Counted from the stretch's first letter, positions 27,608 to 38,006 are shown. The stretch is 64,000 bases of DNA from an uncultured Erythrobacter sp. (GCA_947488155.1 CANKYK010000002.1:874001-938000), one strand, 5' to 3'. Notes: generated from the letters alone by a model not told the origin. Numbers and translations: made by a program.

Positions 27608-29557
27608 CTATCGCAAGTAATAGCTGACCGGCTGCGCTCTACCGGCCTCTTGCGGGTACATATGACTGTAGGACACGGCATTTCCGAGCACGCGCATGAT
27701 GTAATAGCGGGTTTCGAAATTGGCTGGTACGCGCTCGATCCAAGTCACCCAATCGATATCGCCGCGGCGCGGATCTCCATTCAGGCGGAGCCATTGGTTT
27801 ACCCGTCCCGGCCCAGCATTATAGGCTCCGATGGCAAGTGGGTAGGCGCCACCATAATAGTCCATCATCCGGGCAAAATAGGCATCACCCAGCCGCATAT
27901 TGTAGCTGGGTGAGCCGATCAGATTGGCTGAGAGATATTGCAAGCCTAGTTTGCCCGCTTGCTCCCGCGCTGTTCCCGGCATCAATTGCATCACGCCGCG
28001 TGCGCCAGCATGGCTGACACGAAAGCGGTCAAATTCGCTCTCCTGGCGAGAGATTGCATGGACCATGGTCCAGTTCGCGCCCGGAGGCGGTGTAACGGTT
28101 GGAAAGCCAAGGCGTTCAAAGCCTTTGAGCCCGTGCTCGCCCGCTGTCATGCCCGCGACAACGGCCATTTCATCAAGGCCAGTTTCTGCAGCGAGATCAG
28201 CAACCATGCTCATTTCTTCGGGCGTGTCGGCAATATCAGCGACAGCTTCGAAGAAGCGCCGTTCGGTCTGCCACGCCATGCGGTTCGCGGCGATAGCGCG
28301 GATCGCCCTTACAACTGGGCGGCTGTTGAACGCAGTGCGCTGAGCTTGGCTGACTTCAATGGGGGCCAGCGGCGCGAATTGCGGCAGTGGGCGTCCCAAA
28401 GCCTCATGCGCGAGCTGACCGTAGTAGTATTCAGGGAACTCAGCGGCCATCTCAAAATAGCGTGTAGCCTCATCAGCTTGACCGGCCTGGCGCGCAGACC
28501 GTCCAGCCCAGTAAAAACCTTTGGCCCGAATTAGGGGCGTGCCCGCACCCGCGCCATAACGATAGAACAAGGGTGCAGCAGCGGCGCCATTGCCAAGACT
28601 CCAGAGCGCCTTTGTCCCGCCAAGCCACATCAAATCTGTGTACCGATCGCGAAGCGCGAAAGAGCCTTTCGACACATCCGTGCCGGGCGCGAACAGATCG
28701 TCGGCAGAGGCGGCAATTGCGACCGCTTGGCGCGCGCCAGAAGCCTTGGCGATGCTTAGCATTTGCGCGACCATATCCTCTGGCTTGTGCGAGGTGCGCG
28801 TGAAGTTTGGACGCGTGGTCAGAACATTGGCAGCTTGAGCAACCTGCCGCTTGGAACGCAATTGTTTCACATAATTATAGACGAAGCCGGGATCGCTGAG
28901 CGCGCCAGTGGGCACATTGCCAGTTTCTCCACGAATCACTCCGAGGCGAGCCATCGCCATATTGCGTTCGCTTGGCGAGATATTGACCATGTGGCGGACT
29001 GCGGCTTCGCTTTCGCTTTGCCATAAGAGCGCATCCATCCGCGCGCTATGGTCCTCGGCGGTAAGACGTGAGCCAAACAGGCCCATGATGTAAGCTTCCG
29101 CTGGGCCGCTCATTTCACCGCCGCGCCACGCTTCACGCGCGACGTCAAAGGCTTCCGCGCGCTGCGCACCAGCCAGAGCCAGTGCATAGCGTGCGCGGCC
29201 AGGGTTGGTGAGCGGCGGATGGGCATCAAAGAAACGGATTAGATCCGCCGAAGAAGGTGCCTCGTTCTCTAGCGCGTTTTCCGCGCGCACCCGCAAAACA
29301 GCCATGCGCGGAAAATCTGGATAGGCGAGGGCAAAGCCAGCATAATCAGAAAAGCTGGAGAGGCGCGATTTCTGCAAAACCTCCCACCGAGCGATCGCTT
29401 GCCCGACGGCGCGCGGCTGCTGAGCCAGCATTGTGCTGCTCCCAGATTGGCCGGCATTCTGGGCAAAACACGGACCCGTCATTGCGGCTGTGCTGGTGAA
29501 AAGAATGGCGGCAACGGCAAGGGGATTGCCAAAAGAACTTTTACGCATGCTGGACAT
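27608..29557 (-). CDS. slt: Soluble lytic murein transglycosylase
   Basis: 649 residues. AAGGAG lies upstream of the ATG, and a signal peptide ends near residue 32 (CFAQN). The long helical superhelix domain fills about 40-480. The catalytic SLT domain is at about 495-640 with ISRQESEFDRF (catalytic Glu), GARGVMQLMPGTA and AIGAYNAGPGRVNQW. The enzyme cleaves peptidoglycan strands to anhydromuropeptides in the periplasm. These products are what AmpG-type carriers take up, and two such carriers are encoded at 60.7-63.7 kb. Confidence 0.93.
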   Translation of the reverse strand: MSSMRKSSFGNPLAVAAILFTSTAAMTGPCFAQNAGQSGSSTMLAQQPRAVGQAIARWEVLQKSRLSSFSDYAGFALAYPDFPRMAVLRVRAENALENEAPSSADLIRFFDAHPPLTNPGRARYALALAGAQRAEAFDVAREAWRGGEMSGPAEAYIMGLFGSRLTAEDHSARMDALLWQSESEAAVRHMVNISPSERNMAMARLGVIRGETGNVPTGALSDPGFVYNYVKQLRSKRQVAQAANVLTTRPNFTRTSHKPEDMVAQMLSIAKASGARQAVAIAASADDLFAPGTDVSKGSFALRDRYTDLMWLGGTKALWSLGNGAAAAPLFYRYGAGAGTPLIRAKGFYWAGRSARQAGQADEATRYFEMAAEFPEYYYGQLAHEALGRPLPQFAPLAPIEVSQAQRTAFNSRPVVRAIRAIAANRMAWQTERRFFEAVADIADTPEEMSMVADLAAETGLDEMAVVAGMTAGEHGLKGFERLGFPTVTPPPGANWTMVHAISRQESEFDRFRVSHAGARGVMQLMPGTAREQAGKLGLQYLSANLIGSPSYNMRLGDAYFARMMDYYGGAYPLAIGAYNAGPGRVNQWLRLNGDPRRGDIDWVTWIERVPANFETRYYIMRVLGNAVSYSHMYPQEAGRAQPVSYYLR

Positions 29558-29654
29558 AGTGCCGATCGGCTCCTTATCAGGCGCTGAACAAGTGCCTTAG
29601 CTTTGGAGAATTGCTTCAGTTATTCGCTAAGTGCCTAGATAAAGGAATACAACA

Positions 29655-30536
29655 ATGTTTAGCGGTTCAATCCCCGCTCTGGTGACTCCTTTTCGCGATG
29701 GAGCGTTTGACGAGGCTGCATTTCGCAAATTGGTCGACTGGCAAATCGAGCAAGGCAGCGCCGCTCTGGTCCCCTGCGGGACGACGGGTGAGGCATCGAC
29801 ACTGTCCAATGCAGAGCATCACAGGGTTGTTGAAGTTTGCATAGAGCAAGCCGCTGGCCGCGTTCCGATAATTGCGGGGTGCGGATCAAACGACACGAAA
29901 AATGCAGCGCTGCATATTAGCTTCGCCAAGAAGGCTGGAGCCGCGGCAGCACTGTGCGTTGCGCCCTATTACAATCGGCCAAGTCAGGCCGGTCTTGTGG
30001 CGCATTTCAGTTTTCTGGCTGAGAACTGTGATCTGCCGATTGTGCTTTATAATGTGCCGGGCCGCACTGTAACCGATATCGCACCGGAAACTACGATTGA
30101 GCTTGCCAACAAATTTCCTGAGAAAATTGTTGCTATCAAAGATGCGAGCGAAGACCTCTCCCGGGTTGCTGATCACCGCATGGGCATTGGTCGCACGTTC
30201 TGCCAGCTTTCCGGCAATGATGAGTTGGCTCTGCCGTTCAACGCAGCTGGCGGGAAGGGATGTATCTCTGTAACGGCCAACGTCGCGCCGGCCCTGTGTG
30301 CGGAATTTCAACAGGCCTGCGCTGACAATGATCTGGTGCGCGCGCGCGCGCTGAATGATCAGCTTTACCCGCTACATTACGCGATGTTTTCTGACTCAAG
30401 TCCGGGTCCGGTTAAGTATGCGCTGAGCCGGGTACAAGATTGGGCCACGTCAGAGGTTCGGTTGCCGCTATGCGAGGCGAGCGAGGCCGCGCGCAAAGCG
30501 GTTGATGCAGCATTGGAGCATGCGGGGTTGGTCTGA
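29655..30536 (+). CDS. dapA: 4-hydroxy-tetrahydrodipicolinate synthase
   Basis: 293 residues, the usual length. It condenses pyruvate with aspartate semialdehyde, the first step of the diaminopimelate/lysine branch. Visible motifs are PCGTTGEASTL, the YNVPGRT loop, and the Schiff-base lysine K162 in VAIKDAS. AAAGGAA stands before the ATG. The gene is divergent from slt. Confidence 0.97.
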   Translation: MFSGSIPALVTPFRDGAFDEAAFRKLVDWQIEQGSAALVPCGTTGEASTLSNAEHHRVVEVCIEQAAGRVPIIAGCGSNDTKNAALHISFAKKAGAAAALCVAPYYNRPSQAGLVAHFSFLAENCDLPIVLYNVPGRTVTDIAPETTIELANKFPEKIVAIKDASEDLSRVADHRMGIGRTFCQLSGNDELALPFNAAGGKGCISVTANVAPALCAEFQQACADNDLVRARALNDQLYPLHYAMFSDSSPGPVKYALSRVQDWATSEVRLPLCEASEAARKAVDAALEHAGLV

Positions 30537-30599
30537 GGCTTAGCCTTCGGGTGCAAGCGAGATTGCGAATCTCGAACAAGCCACTACATCACGCGCATC

Positions 30600-31082
30600 A
30601 TGGCGAGACCCAAACCCGAGACCTTTGATAAGCACAAGACCGTGGCGGAAAACCGCCGCGCGCGCTTCGACTATCATATCGAAGATAAATATGAGGCGGG
30701 TCTGGTGCTGCACGGAACCGAGGTAAAGGCGCTGCGCTCTGGTCAGGCGACCATCGCGGAAAGCTATGCCGAAGTGCGTGAAGGTGAGGTTTGGTTAGTC
30801 AACTCTAACATCCCTGAATACAGCCACGGTAATCGCCTGAATCACGAACCGAAGCGTCCGCGCAAGCTTCTGCTCAATGCGCGCGAGATTGGGAAAATGT
30901 TCGGCGCGGTGGAGCGCAAGGGTATGACGCTGGTTCCGCTGTCGATCTATTTCAACAAGCAGGGGCGCGCGAAGGTCGAACTCGGACTGGCGAAGGGCAA
31001 GCAAGCGCATGATAAGCGCGCGAGCGTTAAAGATCGCGATTGGAAACGGGATAAGGCCCGCTTGATGCGTGAAAAGGGATAG
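30600..31082 (+). CDS. smpB: SsrA-binding protein
   Basis: 160 residues. SmpB binds tmRNA and brings it to stalled ribosomes for trans-translation. Recognisable segments are [40 protein letters not shown] and the basic C-terminal tail [20 protein letters not shown]. It lies 63 bases after dapA, a pairing common in alphaproteobacteria, and may be co-transcribed. Confidence 0.97.
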   Translation: MARPKPETFDKHKTVAENRRARFDYHIEDKYEAGLVLHGTEVKALRSGQATIAESYAEVREGEVWLVNSNIPEYSHGNRLNHEPKRPRKLLLNAREIGKMFGAVERKGMTLVPLSIYFNKQGRAKVELGLAKGKQAHDKRASVKDRDWKRDKARLMREKG

Positions 31083-31278
31083 CCCCAACTGACATGCAAA
31101 CGCTTTAGTCACGTAATAGTCGCAAAGTTTTGTAAGATCGTCAGCAACCCACTGTTCAGCGGCCAATTCCTACCCATATGATGTCCATGTCTTACCCCTT
31201 GCACATTCCTGCATTTCCGCAGCTTTCCACCATGGATGGGCAGTTGTCCGTTGCATGTGGCAATCAGGTGCACGGTTC

Positions 31279-31863
31279 ATGATTGAAAAACGCAGCAAAA
31301 CCTGGGCGATGGACATGCTGCGCAAATATATGCCGACGCGCGAGCAGATGGCGCGCAACAAATACCTCAAGCCATTTGCGCACCGTTTTCTCTCACCTGA
31401 GCTGTGGCGTTTTACTCGGCGATCTGTCCCGCGCGGCGTAGCGTTGGGGCTGTTTGCGGGCTTCATCATCCCGGTTGGGCAAATCTTCCTCGCCGCCTTT
31501 CTCGCCCTGCCGGCGCGTGCGAATATGCCACTGGCGGCTATGGTGACCTTCATCACTAACCCTTTCACCTTTCCGTTTTGGATCGTGATCGCCAACCAAG
31601 TTGGCAAAATGACGCTAAACCTTGACGCGGCGGTCGGCGGGCTCGCCAATGATGAGCTTGCCAGTGGCCGATGGAGCTGGCTCATCGACTTGTTCCAACT
31701 CGCCGGTGTTACCGCCTTTGGCTTTGTAGTGCTTGCTATCGTATCGTCAGCGGTGGGTTATCTCATCTCCGGCGCGGTGTGGCGCGTGATGGTTGCGCGT
31801 CGCCGTGCAAAACGCTTGGCGCGGATGGAAGCACGGCTCGACCAGCGGCTCAATGCCAATTAG
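31279..31863 (+). CDS. DUF2062 membrane protein
   Basis: 194 residues from ATG 31279, which has AGGTG about eight bases upstream; an ATG at 31255 would add eight residues. The DUF2062 core is clear: SVPRGVALGLFAGFIIPVG and FITNPFTFPFW, with about three transmembrane helices between 50 and 180. The tail is arginine-rich. The function of this family is unknown. It lies 116 bases before cckA. Confidence 0.88.
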   Translation: MIEKRSKTWAMDMLRKYMPTREQMARNKYLKPFAHRFLSPELWRFTRRSVPRGVALGLFAGFIIPVGQIFLAAFLALPARANMPLAAMVTFITNPFTFPFWIVIANQVGKMTLNLDAAVGGLANDELASGRWSWLIDLFQLAGVTAFGFVVLAIVSSAVGYLISGAVWRVMVARRRAKRLARMEARLDQRLNAN

Positions 31864-31978
31864 AGATTGGAATAGTTGGTTCGGTTAGAGCCACGAACGA
31901 TCCCTATTGCGCAGCGCCGCCAAGATGCTGCATCCGTACCGCTGAATTAAAACCTAAAGTGCGAGAGAAAAGAGCGCT

Positions 31979-34420
31979 ATGAAAGCCGTCTTGCAGGCCA
32001 ATGATCAAAACCGATTGATGATCGCAGGGCTGGCGGCTGCCCTGTGCGTCAGCGCTGGGATCCTGTGGCTGGCAACGCGCGAACCTGCGCTGGTTTTGTC
32101 CTATGCATTGGGACTCGGCGTATTGCTGGTCGGCGTGTTCACCTTTGACCGAATGCGCGCAGAGCCAGCGGCGCAGATCGAAAGCGCACCCGATTGGACG
32201 GTTACAATTGCCGCCATCGAAGAAGCGGGCGAGGCGGTTGCGATTACGGACCGGGCGAACCGCCTGGTCTGCGCAAATTCTGCTTTCATCGATGGGTTTG
32301 GGATTGGTGCGGCGCCGCCTTCGCTTCCGCTTGAGCGTGAAGGGCTAGAGGCGATGACGCGCCTCGCCCGCGAAGCCTGGCGTGATGGCTCAGGCGCATT
32401 AAAGAAACTGGCGGGCAAGGCTGGCGAAACTCCTTGGAAAGTAACCGTTGAACGCGCAGGGCGCGGTGAAGATCACCTGATCTGGCGTTTCCGGCGCCAT
32501 GTTATGCCGAGCAGTGACGCGCTGGCCGATCTTGATTTGGCTGGACCGTTTGGCCTCATGTTGAGTCGCGCAGGCATCGAAAGTGCGATCACTGGCTCGG
32601 ACGGAGTCATCAAAATGGTGAGTTCAGGCTTTGCCGAGCGTTCGGTTGGCGACGCCAGCGCAACTATGGCCGGTCAGGATTTTGTCACCTACCTGCGCTC
32701 TGATGACCGCGACCGGATATTCTTCGCCCGCGAGGGGAGAGGGGGTACGCCGCAAACTTTGATCCACGTGCCGCTCGATGATCCGAGCGCGCAGATCCAG
32801 TCTGGCCCGGATGAAGGCCCCTCGTTAATGCTGCTCGTCGATAGCGGCGTCGGGATTGGCAGCGGATGGGATGGATCCTCGCAAGCAGGCGTGGCCCAGC
32901 TTGACGCACTGCTCGCGCAATTGCCCCTTGGTTTGGCGATGACAGACCGCGATGGCCGCTTCCTGTTTTGCAATGATGCCTTCTTACGCTCGGTCGACCG
33001 GGAAGGGCGCGGCCTGCCCGCATTCCCTACTGACCTTGTGGTGCGCGAAGACAAGGGCGCTATGTCCGACGCTGTGCGGCGCCACGGCCGAGGCCCTGCG
33101 ACCAGCGGGGATATGGCCGTGCGCCTCTCAATCCAGCCCGAAGAGCCGGTTTCGATTGGCCTCGCTGGCGTACGCGGTCTGGGCGAGGCGGCGGTGCTGC
33201 TTAGCCTTGCGGATTCGAGCGAGGAAAACCAGCTGAAGCGCCAGGTTGCACAGGCCACGAAAATGCAGGCTGTTGGGCAATTGGCGGGTGGTGTCGCCCA
33301 TGACTTTAACAATGTGCTGACGGCTATTATCGGCACCTGTGATCTGATGCTGCTGCGCCATACGCCCGGCGACAGCGACTATGACGACATTCAACAGATC
33401 CGTGCCAACTCTAATCGTGCTGCATCGCTGACCCGGCAATTGCTGGCATTCTCTCGGCAGCAAACCCTGCGCCCTGAAATCCTGCAATTGCCCGATGTGG
33501 TGAGCGAAGTTGGGCCGTTGATTAAACGACTGCTGGGCGAGAAGATCCAATACTACGTCCAACATGATCGCGACCTGGGGCCAGTGCGAGCTGACCCGCA
33601 GCAGCTTGAGCAAGTGATCATGAACCTCGCAGTGAATGCCCGCGATGCGATCCAGTCAAACGGTAAGGGCAGCGGGCGCATTTCGCTGCTCACGCGCAGC
33701 CTGCAAGCCAAGGAAGTGATCAAGTTGGGGTCGGAAATTCTCCCAGCGGCTGATTACACCGTGCTGATCGTGCAGGACACCGGGGGCGGCATTCCCGCGC
33801 ACGTCCTGCCCAAGTTGTTTGAGCCATTCTTCACCACCAAAGAGCAAGGCAAAGGCACCGGTCTTGGCCTTTCCACCGCTTACGGGATTGTAAAGCAGTC
33901 TGGTGGATTCATCTTCGTCGACAATGTCATGGATCAGAATGACCGACCTAAGGGTGCGCGCTTTACAATATATTTCCCGGTCTATGCTGGTGAGGCACCC
34001 AAAAAGATCGCCGAAGCTCCTCCAGAGCCATCGTCTGATTGGGCCGAAGGCGGCAGGGTCCTGCTCGTCGAGGATGAAGACATGGTCCGCGCAGTTGCCG
34101 AACGCGCGCTTGCCCGCGCGGGTTATGAAGTCACGGCATGTCCAGGCGGGGAAGAGGGCTTGGCCGCAATCTCAGACGGCGGTGAGTTCGATCTGATCGT
34201 CAGCGATGTCGTGATGCCTGGTATGGATGGCCCGGCCATGGTGCGCGCGATTCGCCAAAAGCTGCCGCATATGCCGGTGCTGTTTATGTCAGGCTATGCC
34301 GAGGAACAGTTGCGCAAAGACATCGATATTCCAGACATGCATTTCATCCCCAAACCGTTCAGCGTTCAGGCGATCGGGGACAAGGTCGGCAATGTAATGC
34401 AGCGGGTCAGGCGGAGTTAA
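31979..34420 (+). CDS. cckA: Hybrid histidine kinase CckA
   Basis: 813 residues. Two transmembrane helices (about 14-58), PAS-like regions (about 75-420), a histidine kinase core with H441 in GGVAHDFNN and ATP-binding motifs NLAVNARDAI, DTGGGIP and GKGTGLGLST, then a receiver domain with acceptor D743 in IVSDVVMPG. This layout is that of CckA, the cell-cycle kinase that, through ChpT, controls phosphorylation of CtrA and CpdR. CpdR is encoded at 45.6 kb. ChpT and CtrA are not in the window, but CtrA-type sites are. Confidence 0.93.
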   Translation: MKAVLQANDQNRLMIAGLAAALCVSAGILWLATREPALVLSYALGLGVLLVGVFTFDRMRAEPAAQIESAPDWTVTIAAIEEAGEAVAITDRANRLVCANSAFIDGFGIGAAPPSLPLEREGLEAMTRLAREAWRDGSGALKKLAGKAGETPWKVTVERAGRGEDHLIWRFRRHVMPSSDALADLDLAGPFGLMLSRAGIESAITGSDGVIKMVSSGFAERSVGDASATMAGQDFVTYLRSDDRDRIFFAREGRGGTPQTLIHVPLDDPSAQIQSGPDEGPSLMLLVDSGVGIGSGWDGSSQAGVAQLDALLAQLPLGLAMTDRDGRFLFCNDAFLRSVDREGRGLPAFPTDLVVREDKGAMSDAVRRHGRGPATSGDMAVRLSIQPEEPVSIGLAGVRGLGEAAVLLSLADSSEENQLKRQVAQATKMQAVGQLAGGVAHDFNNVLTAIIGTCDLMLLRHTPGDSDYDDIQQIRANSNRAASLTRQLLAFSRQQTLRPEILQLPDVVSEVGPLIKRLLGEKIQYYVQHDRDLGPVRADPQQLEQVIMNLAVNARDAIQSNGKGSGRISLLTRSLQAKEVIKLGSEILPAADYTVLIVQDTGGGIPAHVLPKLFEPFFTTKEQGKGTGLGLSTAYGIVKQSGGFIFVDNVMDQNDRPKGARFTIYFPVYAGEAPKKIAEAPPEPSSDWAEGGRVLLVEDEDMVRAVAERALARAGYEVTACPGGEEGLAAISDGGEFDLIVSDVVMPGMDGPAMVRAIRQKLPHMPVLFMSGYAEEQLRKDIDIPDMHFIPKPFSVQAIGDKVGNVMQRVRRS

Positions 34421-34577
34421 GCCTCTCAAGACTGCTTGATAGTGCATTGAAAATACAATTAAAAGTATCGATTTGCACAGGCGGTTATCACTGTACTTGC
34501 ACTAGCCCAAAGTCCATTCATCGCGCATACAGTACACCCCGTCATGCTTATTGGCGGGTTCAATAGGAGGCTGGGTG

Positions 34578-36083
34578 ATGAACGCGATTAAGCTAGGATT
34601 GGTGTCAGGTTTGGCACTTGGGATGAGCGCTCTTGGAGCAACGACGGCCACCTCACAATCGCTACCAGATCCAGATGAAACAGCGCAGGGCGATGTCGCG
34701 GTTACGATCTACAACAACAATCTCGCGCTGGTGCAGGACGTGCGCCAAATCAACATTGAGCGTGGTCGCAGCCGGGTTGAGTTTCCAGATGTTTCCGCAA
34801 CCATTCAACCGCAAACGCTGAGCTTTTTTGCACCGAATACATCGATCATCGAGCAGAATTTTGACTTCGACCTGCTGACGCCGGCCAAGATGATGGAAAA
34901 GGCGATTGGTCAAACAGTCACTCTGCTGCGCACCAATCCTGCGACCGGGCGAGAGACCCGTGAGCGCGCGAAGGTTCTGTCTACTGCAGGCGGTGTGGTG
35001 GTCCAAATCGGCAATCGAATCGAGGTCTTGCGCGATGATGGCCTTCCGGTCCGTGTGATTTTTGATCGAGTGCCGCCCAATCTGCGCGCCCGCCCAACAT
35101 TGTCAGTAAACCTCAACAGCACTCGTGGCGGTACGCGCCCGGTCTCGATCCGCTATTTGACGGGCGGACTTGGTTGGAGCGCGGATTATGTCGCGCTTTA
35201 CAATGAGCAAACCGACTCGATTGATATGCAAGGCTGGGTGACGCTTACAAACAACACCGGAACCACATTCAATCAGGCGAAGACGCTGCTGGTCGCTGGC
35301 AATCCTAACAATCGCGGAGGCCGCGGTCGTGGGGGCGGAAACCGAAACTTGATCCGACCCGGAACGGAAACCGCTGCGCGAGAGCAGCTGGGCGATTTCT
35401 ATCTCTATCCGATCAGTGGGCGCACAACGATTGCCAATGCGCAGACCAAGCAAGTGAGCTTCCTCGATGTGCAATCGGTCCCAGCGCGCAAGATCTATGA
35501 GCGGACAGTTGGTTGGCTCTCGAACGATCGCAGCCCCGTGAATGTCTCAAGCGCCATTTCCTTCTCAACTTCGCGCGATCAGGGGTTGGGTGATGCTCTG
35601 CCGTCGGGCACCGTGCGGTTTTATCAGCGCGACAACCAAGGTACGCCTCAATTTATCGGCGAGAATAGCATTGGCCACACGCCCATGGGCAGCGAGCTCT
35701 CGCTCAGAACCGGCGACGCCTTTGACATTTTTGTGCAAGCCGAAGTGGAGAAGCGCGAAGAAATCACCAGTTCAGAGTGGGAGCGCACCGCACGGTTCCG
35801 GGTGATTGAGGATGGCGAGACCACCCGCCAGATTGAGGTTGAACGACCCAAACAATATTACCGCACAACCATGCGCTATACGTTGACCAATGCTAGAGGC
35901 ACGTCGGTTGATGTCGATCTGACCCAAAGCGGGCTTTACCGCGGATATTGGTCGAACGATTACCGTGTGGTCAGCGAGGACATCACAGGCGAGCAGATCA
36001 ATTTTGATCGGCGCAAATGGGTGGTGTCAGTGCCAGCCAACGGCGAGCGCGTGATCCGCGTTACCTACGAAACCCGTTACTAA
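34578..36083 (+). CDS. DUF4139 domain secreted protein (first of a tandem pair)
   Basis: 501 residues from ATG 34578 behind TAGGAGG. A signal peptide ends near residue 26. The body has the DUF4139 pattern: a beta-rich N-terminal part (VAVTIYNNNLALVQDVRQ) and the conserved core SIRYLTGGLGWSADYVALYN. A glycine-rich stretch GNPNNRGGRGRGGGNRN follows at about 240-255. Proteins of this family are secreted and of unknown function. Gene order suggests an operon with the paralogue starting 14 bases downstream. Confidence 0.88.
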   Translation: MNAIKLGLVSGLALGMSALGATTATSQSLPDPDETAQGDVAVTIYNNNLALVQDVRQINIERGRSRVEFPDVSATIQPQTLSFFAPNTSIIEQNFDFDLLTPAKMMEKAIGQTVTLLRTNPATGRETRERAKVLSTAGGVVVQIGNRIEVLRDDGLPVRVIFDRVPPNLRARPTLSVNLNSTRGGTRPVSIRYLTGGLGWSADYVALYNEQTDSIDMQGWVTLTNNTGTTFNQAKTLLVAGNPNNRGGRGRGGGNRNLIRPGTETAAREQLGDFYLYPISGRTTIANAQTKQVSFLDVQSVPARKIYERTVGWLSNDRSPVNVSSAISFSTSRDQGLGDALPSGTVRFYQRDNQGTPQFIGENSIGHTPMGSELSLRTGDAFDIFVQAEVEKREEITSSEWERTARFRVIEDGETTRQIEVERPKQYYRTTMRYTLTNARGTSVDVDLTQSGLYRGYWSNDYRVVSEDITGEQINFDRRKWVVSVPANGERVIRVTYETRY

Positions 36084-36097
36084 GGGGGCAGGCGATC

Positions 36098-37828
36098 ATG
36101 CGGAGTCCCGCATCTATCGGATTGGCGCTTAGCCTAATGGCCAGCGCGGCTGCCGGCTTGCCTGCCACCGCGCAGGACGGCCCGGCGGTCAGCTCGCCCG
36201 AAGCGCAAGTTGCACCCCAAGTCCAAGCACCGCCAGATCGGCAGGCGGTCGACGCTTCTGCGCCGCAATCGCTTTCGGTCACTGTCTACCGTGATCCGCG
36301 TAGGCAGCTTGGCCAAGAGATGAACCGTCGTTGGCCGCAAGGCTTCGCCATGATCAGCGAGACTCGCACGGTCACTTTGCCGCCTGGGCAATCGACGATC
36401 CGCTTTGAGGGCGTGGCCGAGGGTATGGTCGGGGTTAGCGCAATTGTCTCAGGCTTACCTAGCGGTACGATTGAGAAAAACCGCAATGCTGACTTGCTGT
36501 CACCCGCGGCTTTAGTGAACGGGGCGCTTGGCAACCGTGTGACTTTGACGCGGACCAATCCCGCGACCGGAGCAGAAGAGCCTCAAAGCGCAATTGTTCG
36601 CACCAGAGCCGATGGCGGCTTGGTGCTGCAAACGGACCAAGGATATGAGGCGGTGCGCTGCGCGGGCCTGCCCGAGCGATTGACCTTTGATCGTGTGCCA
36701 AAGGGGCTGTCGGCAAAACCGATTTTTACCATCGACACTCAGGATGCGAGCGGGGGAACTTATGAAGTCGTCCTTACCTATCTCGCATGGGGCTTCGATT
36801 GGCAGGCGAATTATGTCGCGACTTTACCTGATCCCGGGAACGCTTCGGTTGCAGGTTCGACGAGGCGAGGGGAAAATGGCAATTTCAAACTTGGCCTGAT
36901 GAGCTGGCTGACGATCCTCAATGACAATGGCCAGAGCTTCGAAGACGCAGAACTGTTGGTGATTGCGGGCTCGCTCAGCGTGGTGAGCGATTTTCGCAAC
37001 TTGGCGACGCCACCTCGGGCCGCGCCGCTGCGCCTGACATGCTATCCGATGGGCAGCACGGCTGCTGGCTCTCCGGTCCAATCCCCTCGGTCGATCGTCG
37101 TGACCGGGCGCCGCAATGAATCGCGGATGAAGCTCTCCGCTCCTGCACCGGTAATGGCGATGGCCGACGCGGCAGTGGGAGTGAGTGAGGCGGAGGTAAT
37201 GCAAGCGGTCGAAGAGCAGCTTGGCGATCTCAAGCTTTACCGTGTACCAGAGCGAGTGAATGTCTCGGCCAAGGGCCTGAAACAGATTGCGTTTCTCAAT
37301 CGGCAAGAGGTCGATGCGCGCTATCTTTACCGGGTGAATTGCGGATTTTTGGTCACGCGTGAGGGACAGCCCAACCCTGGCTTTGAAAATGCGGACATGC
37401 TGCTCGTTACGAAGAACGAAACCGAGCGAGGGCTAGGTGTGGCCCTGCCTCAAGGTGGTTTGACTGTGTTTGAACCGAGCAGCTTTGGTCCGCAATTGGT
37501 CGCTGATGTTGATATGCGGGACTATGCGGAAGATCAGGACGTCGAGCTTGAAATGGGGGCAAGCAATCAGGTCTTTGCGAAATGTCTGCCTGCCCCTGGC
37601 CCAGTAACAACCGGGAATATGGACAGTTGGTTTGGCAATGGGGTGGAGATCACCAACGCTAATGCACATCCGATTACTGTTCGGATTGACCTGGGCGAAT
37701 CCTCTCTTTGGGAGGTGCGCTTTAGGGGGGCAAAGACTCGCACGAAGGATGGCCGTATTATTGCAGAAGTGGATGTTCCCGCGAATTCGGAACGCACATT
37801 CCGGTGGTCTATTCGCGACCCGGCATAA
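36098..37828 (+). CDS. DUF4139 domain secreted protein (second of a tandem pair)
   Basis: 576 residues from ATG 36098 after GGGGGCAGG. A signal peptide ends near residue 24. It is a paralogue of the preceding gene with the same core (VVLTYLAWGFDWQANYVATLP), so the pair arose by duplication. An insert at about 320-360 contains RSIVVTGRRNESR at 331-343. This looks like the TonB box of sphingomonad TonB-dependent receptors, yet the protein has no receptor domain. An interaction with TonB is a speculation. Function unknown. Confidence 0.85.
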   Translation: MRSPASIGLALSLMASAAAGLPATAQDGPAVSSPEAQVAPQVQAPPDRQAVDASAPQSLSVTVYRDPRRQLGQEMNRRWPQGFAMISETRTVTLPPGQSTIRFEGVAEGMVGVSAIVSGLPSGTIEKNRNADLLSPAALVNGALGNRVTLTRTNPATGAEEPQSAIVRTRADGGLVLQTDQGYEAVRCAGLPERLTFDRVPKGLSAKPIFTIDTQDASGGTYEVVLTYLAWGFDWQANYVATLPDPGNASVAGSTRRGENGNFKLGLMSWLTILNDNGQSFEDAELLVIAGSLSVVSDFRNLATPPRAAPLRLTCYPMGSTAAGSPVQSPRSIVVTGRRNESRMKLSAPAPVMAMADAAVGVSEAEVMQAVEEQLGDLKLYRVPERVNVSAKGLKQIAFLNRQEVDARYLYRVNCGFLVTREGQPNPGFENADMLLVTKNETERGLGVALPQGGLTVFEPSSFGPQLVADVDMRDYAEDQDVELEMGASNQVFAKCLPAPGPVTTGNMDSWFGNGVEITNANAHPITVRIDLGESSLWEVRFRGAKTRTKDGRIIAEVDVPANSERTFRWSIRDPA

Positions 37829-37904
37829 CTTTTTTCGGCGGTCTTTCTCCCATAAATTCAGAATCTTGGCGCGTGCCTTCATGAGGTCACGTACGAATTC
37901 TTAT

Positions 37905-37919
37905 GTTCCCCACTTGTTC
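37905..37919 (+). promoter_or_regulatory. SOS box (LexA operator) of recA
   Basis: GTTCCCCACTTGTTC matches GTTC-N7-GTTC exactly, about 90 bases upstream of the recA start. The second GTTC also forms the palindrome TTGTTCTATTGGAACAA. Confidence 0.82.
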
Positions 37920-38006
37920 TATTGGAACAAAGTGGGTACAAGCTGTCTCCACAAGGGGTGGTCGATAACAATTTGTCGACCCTAGGCAAGTCAAGGAGGC
38001 CATGCG

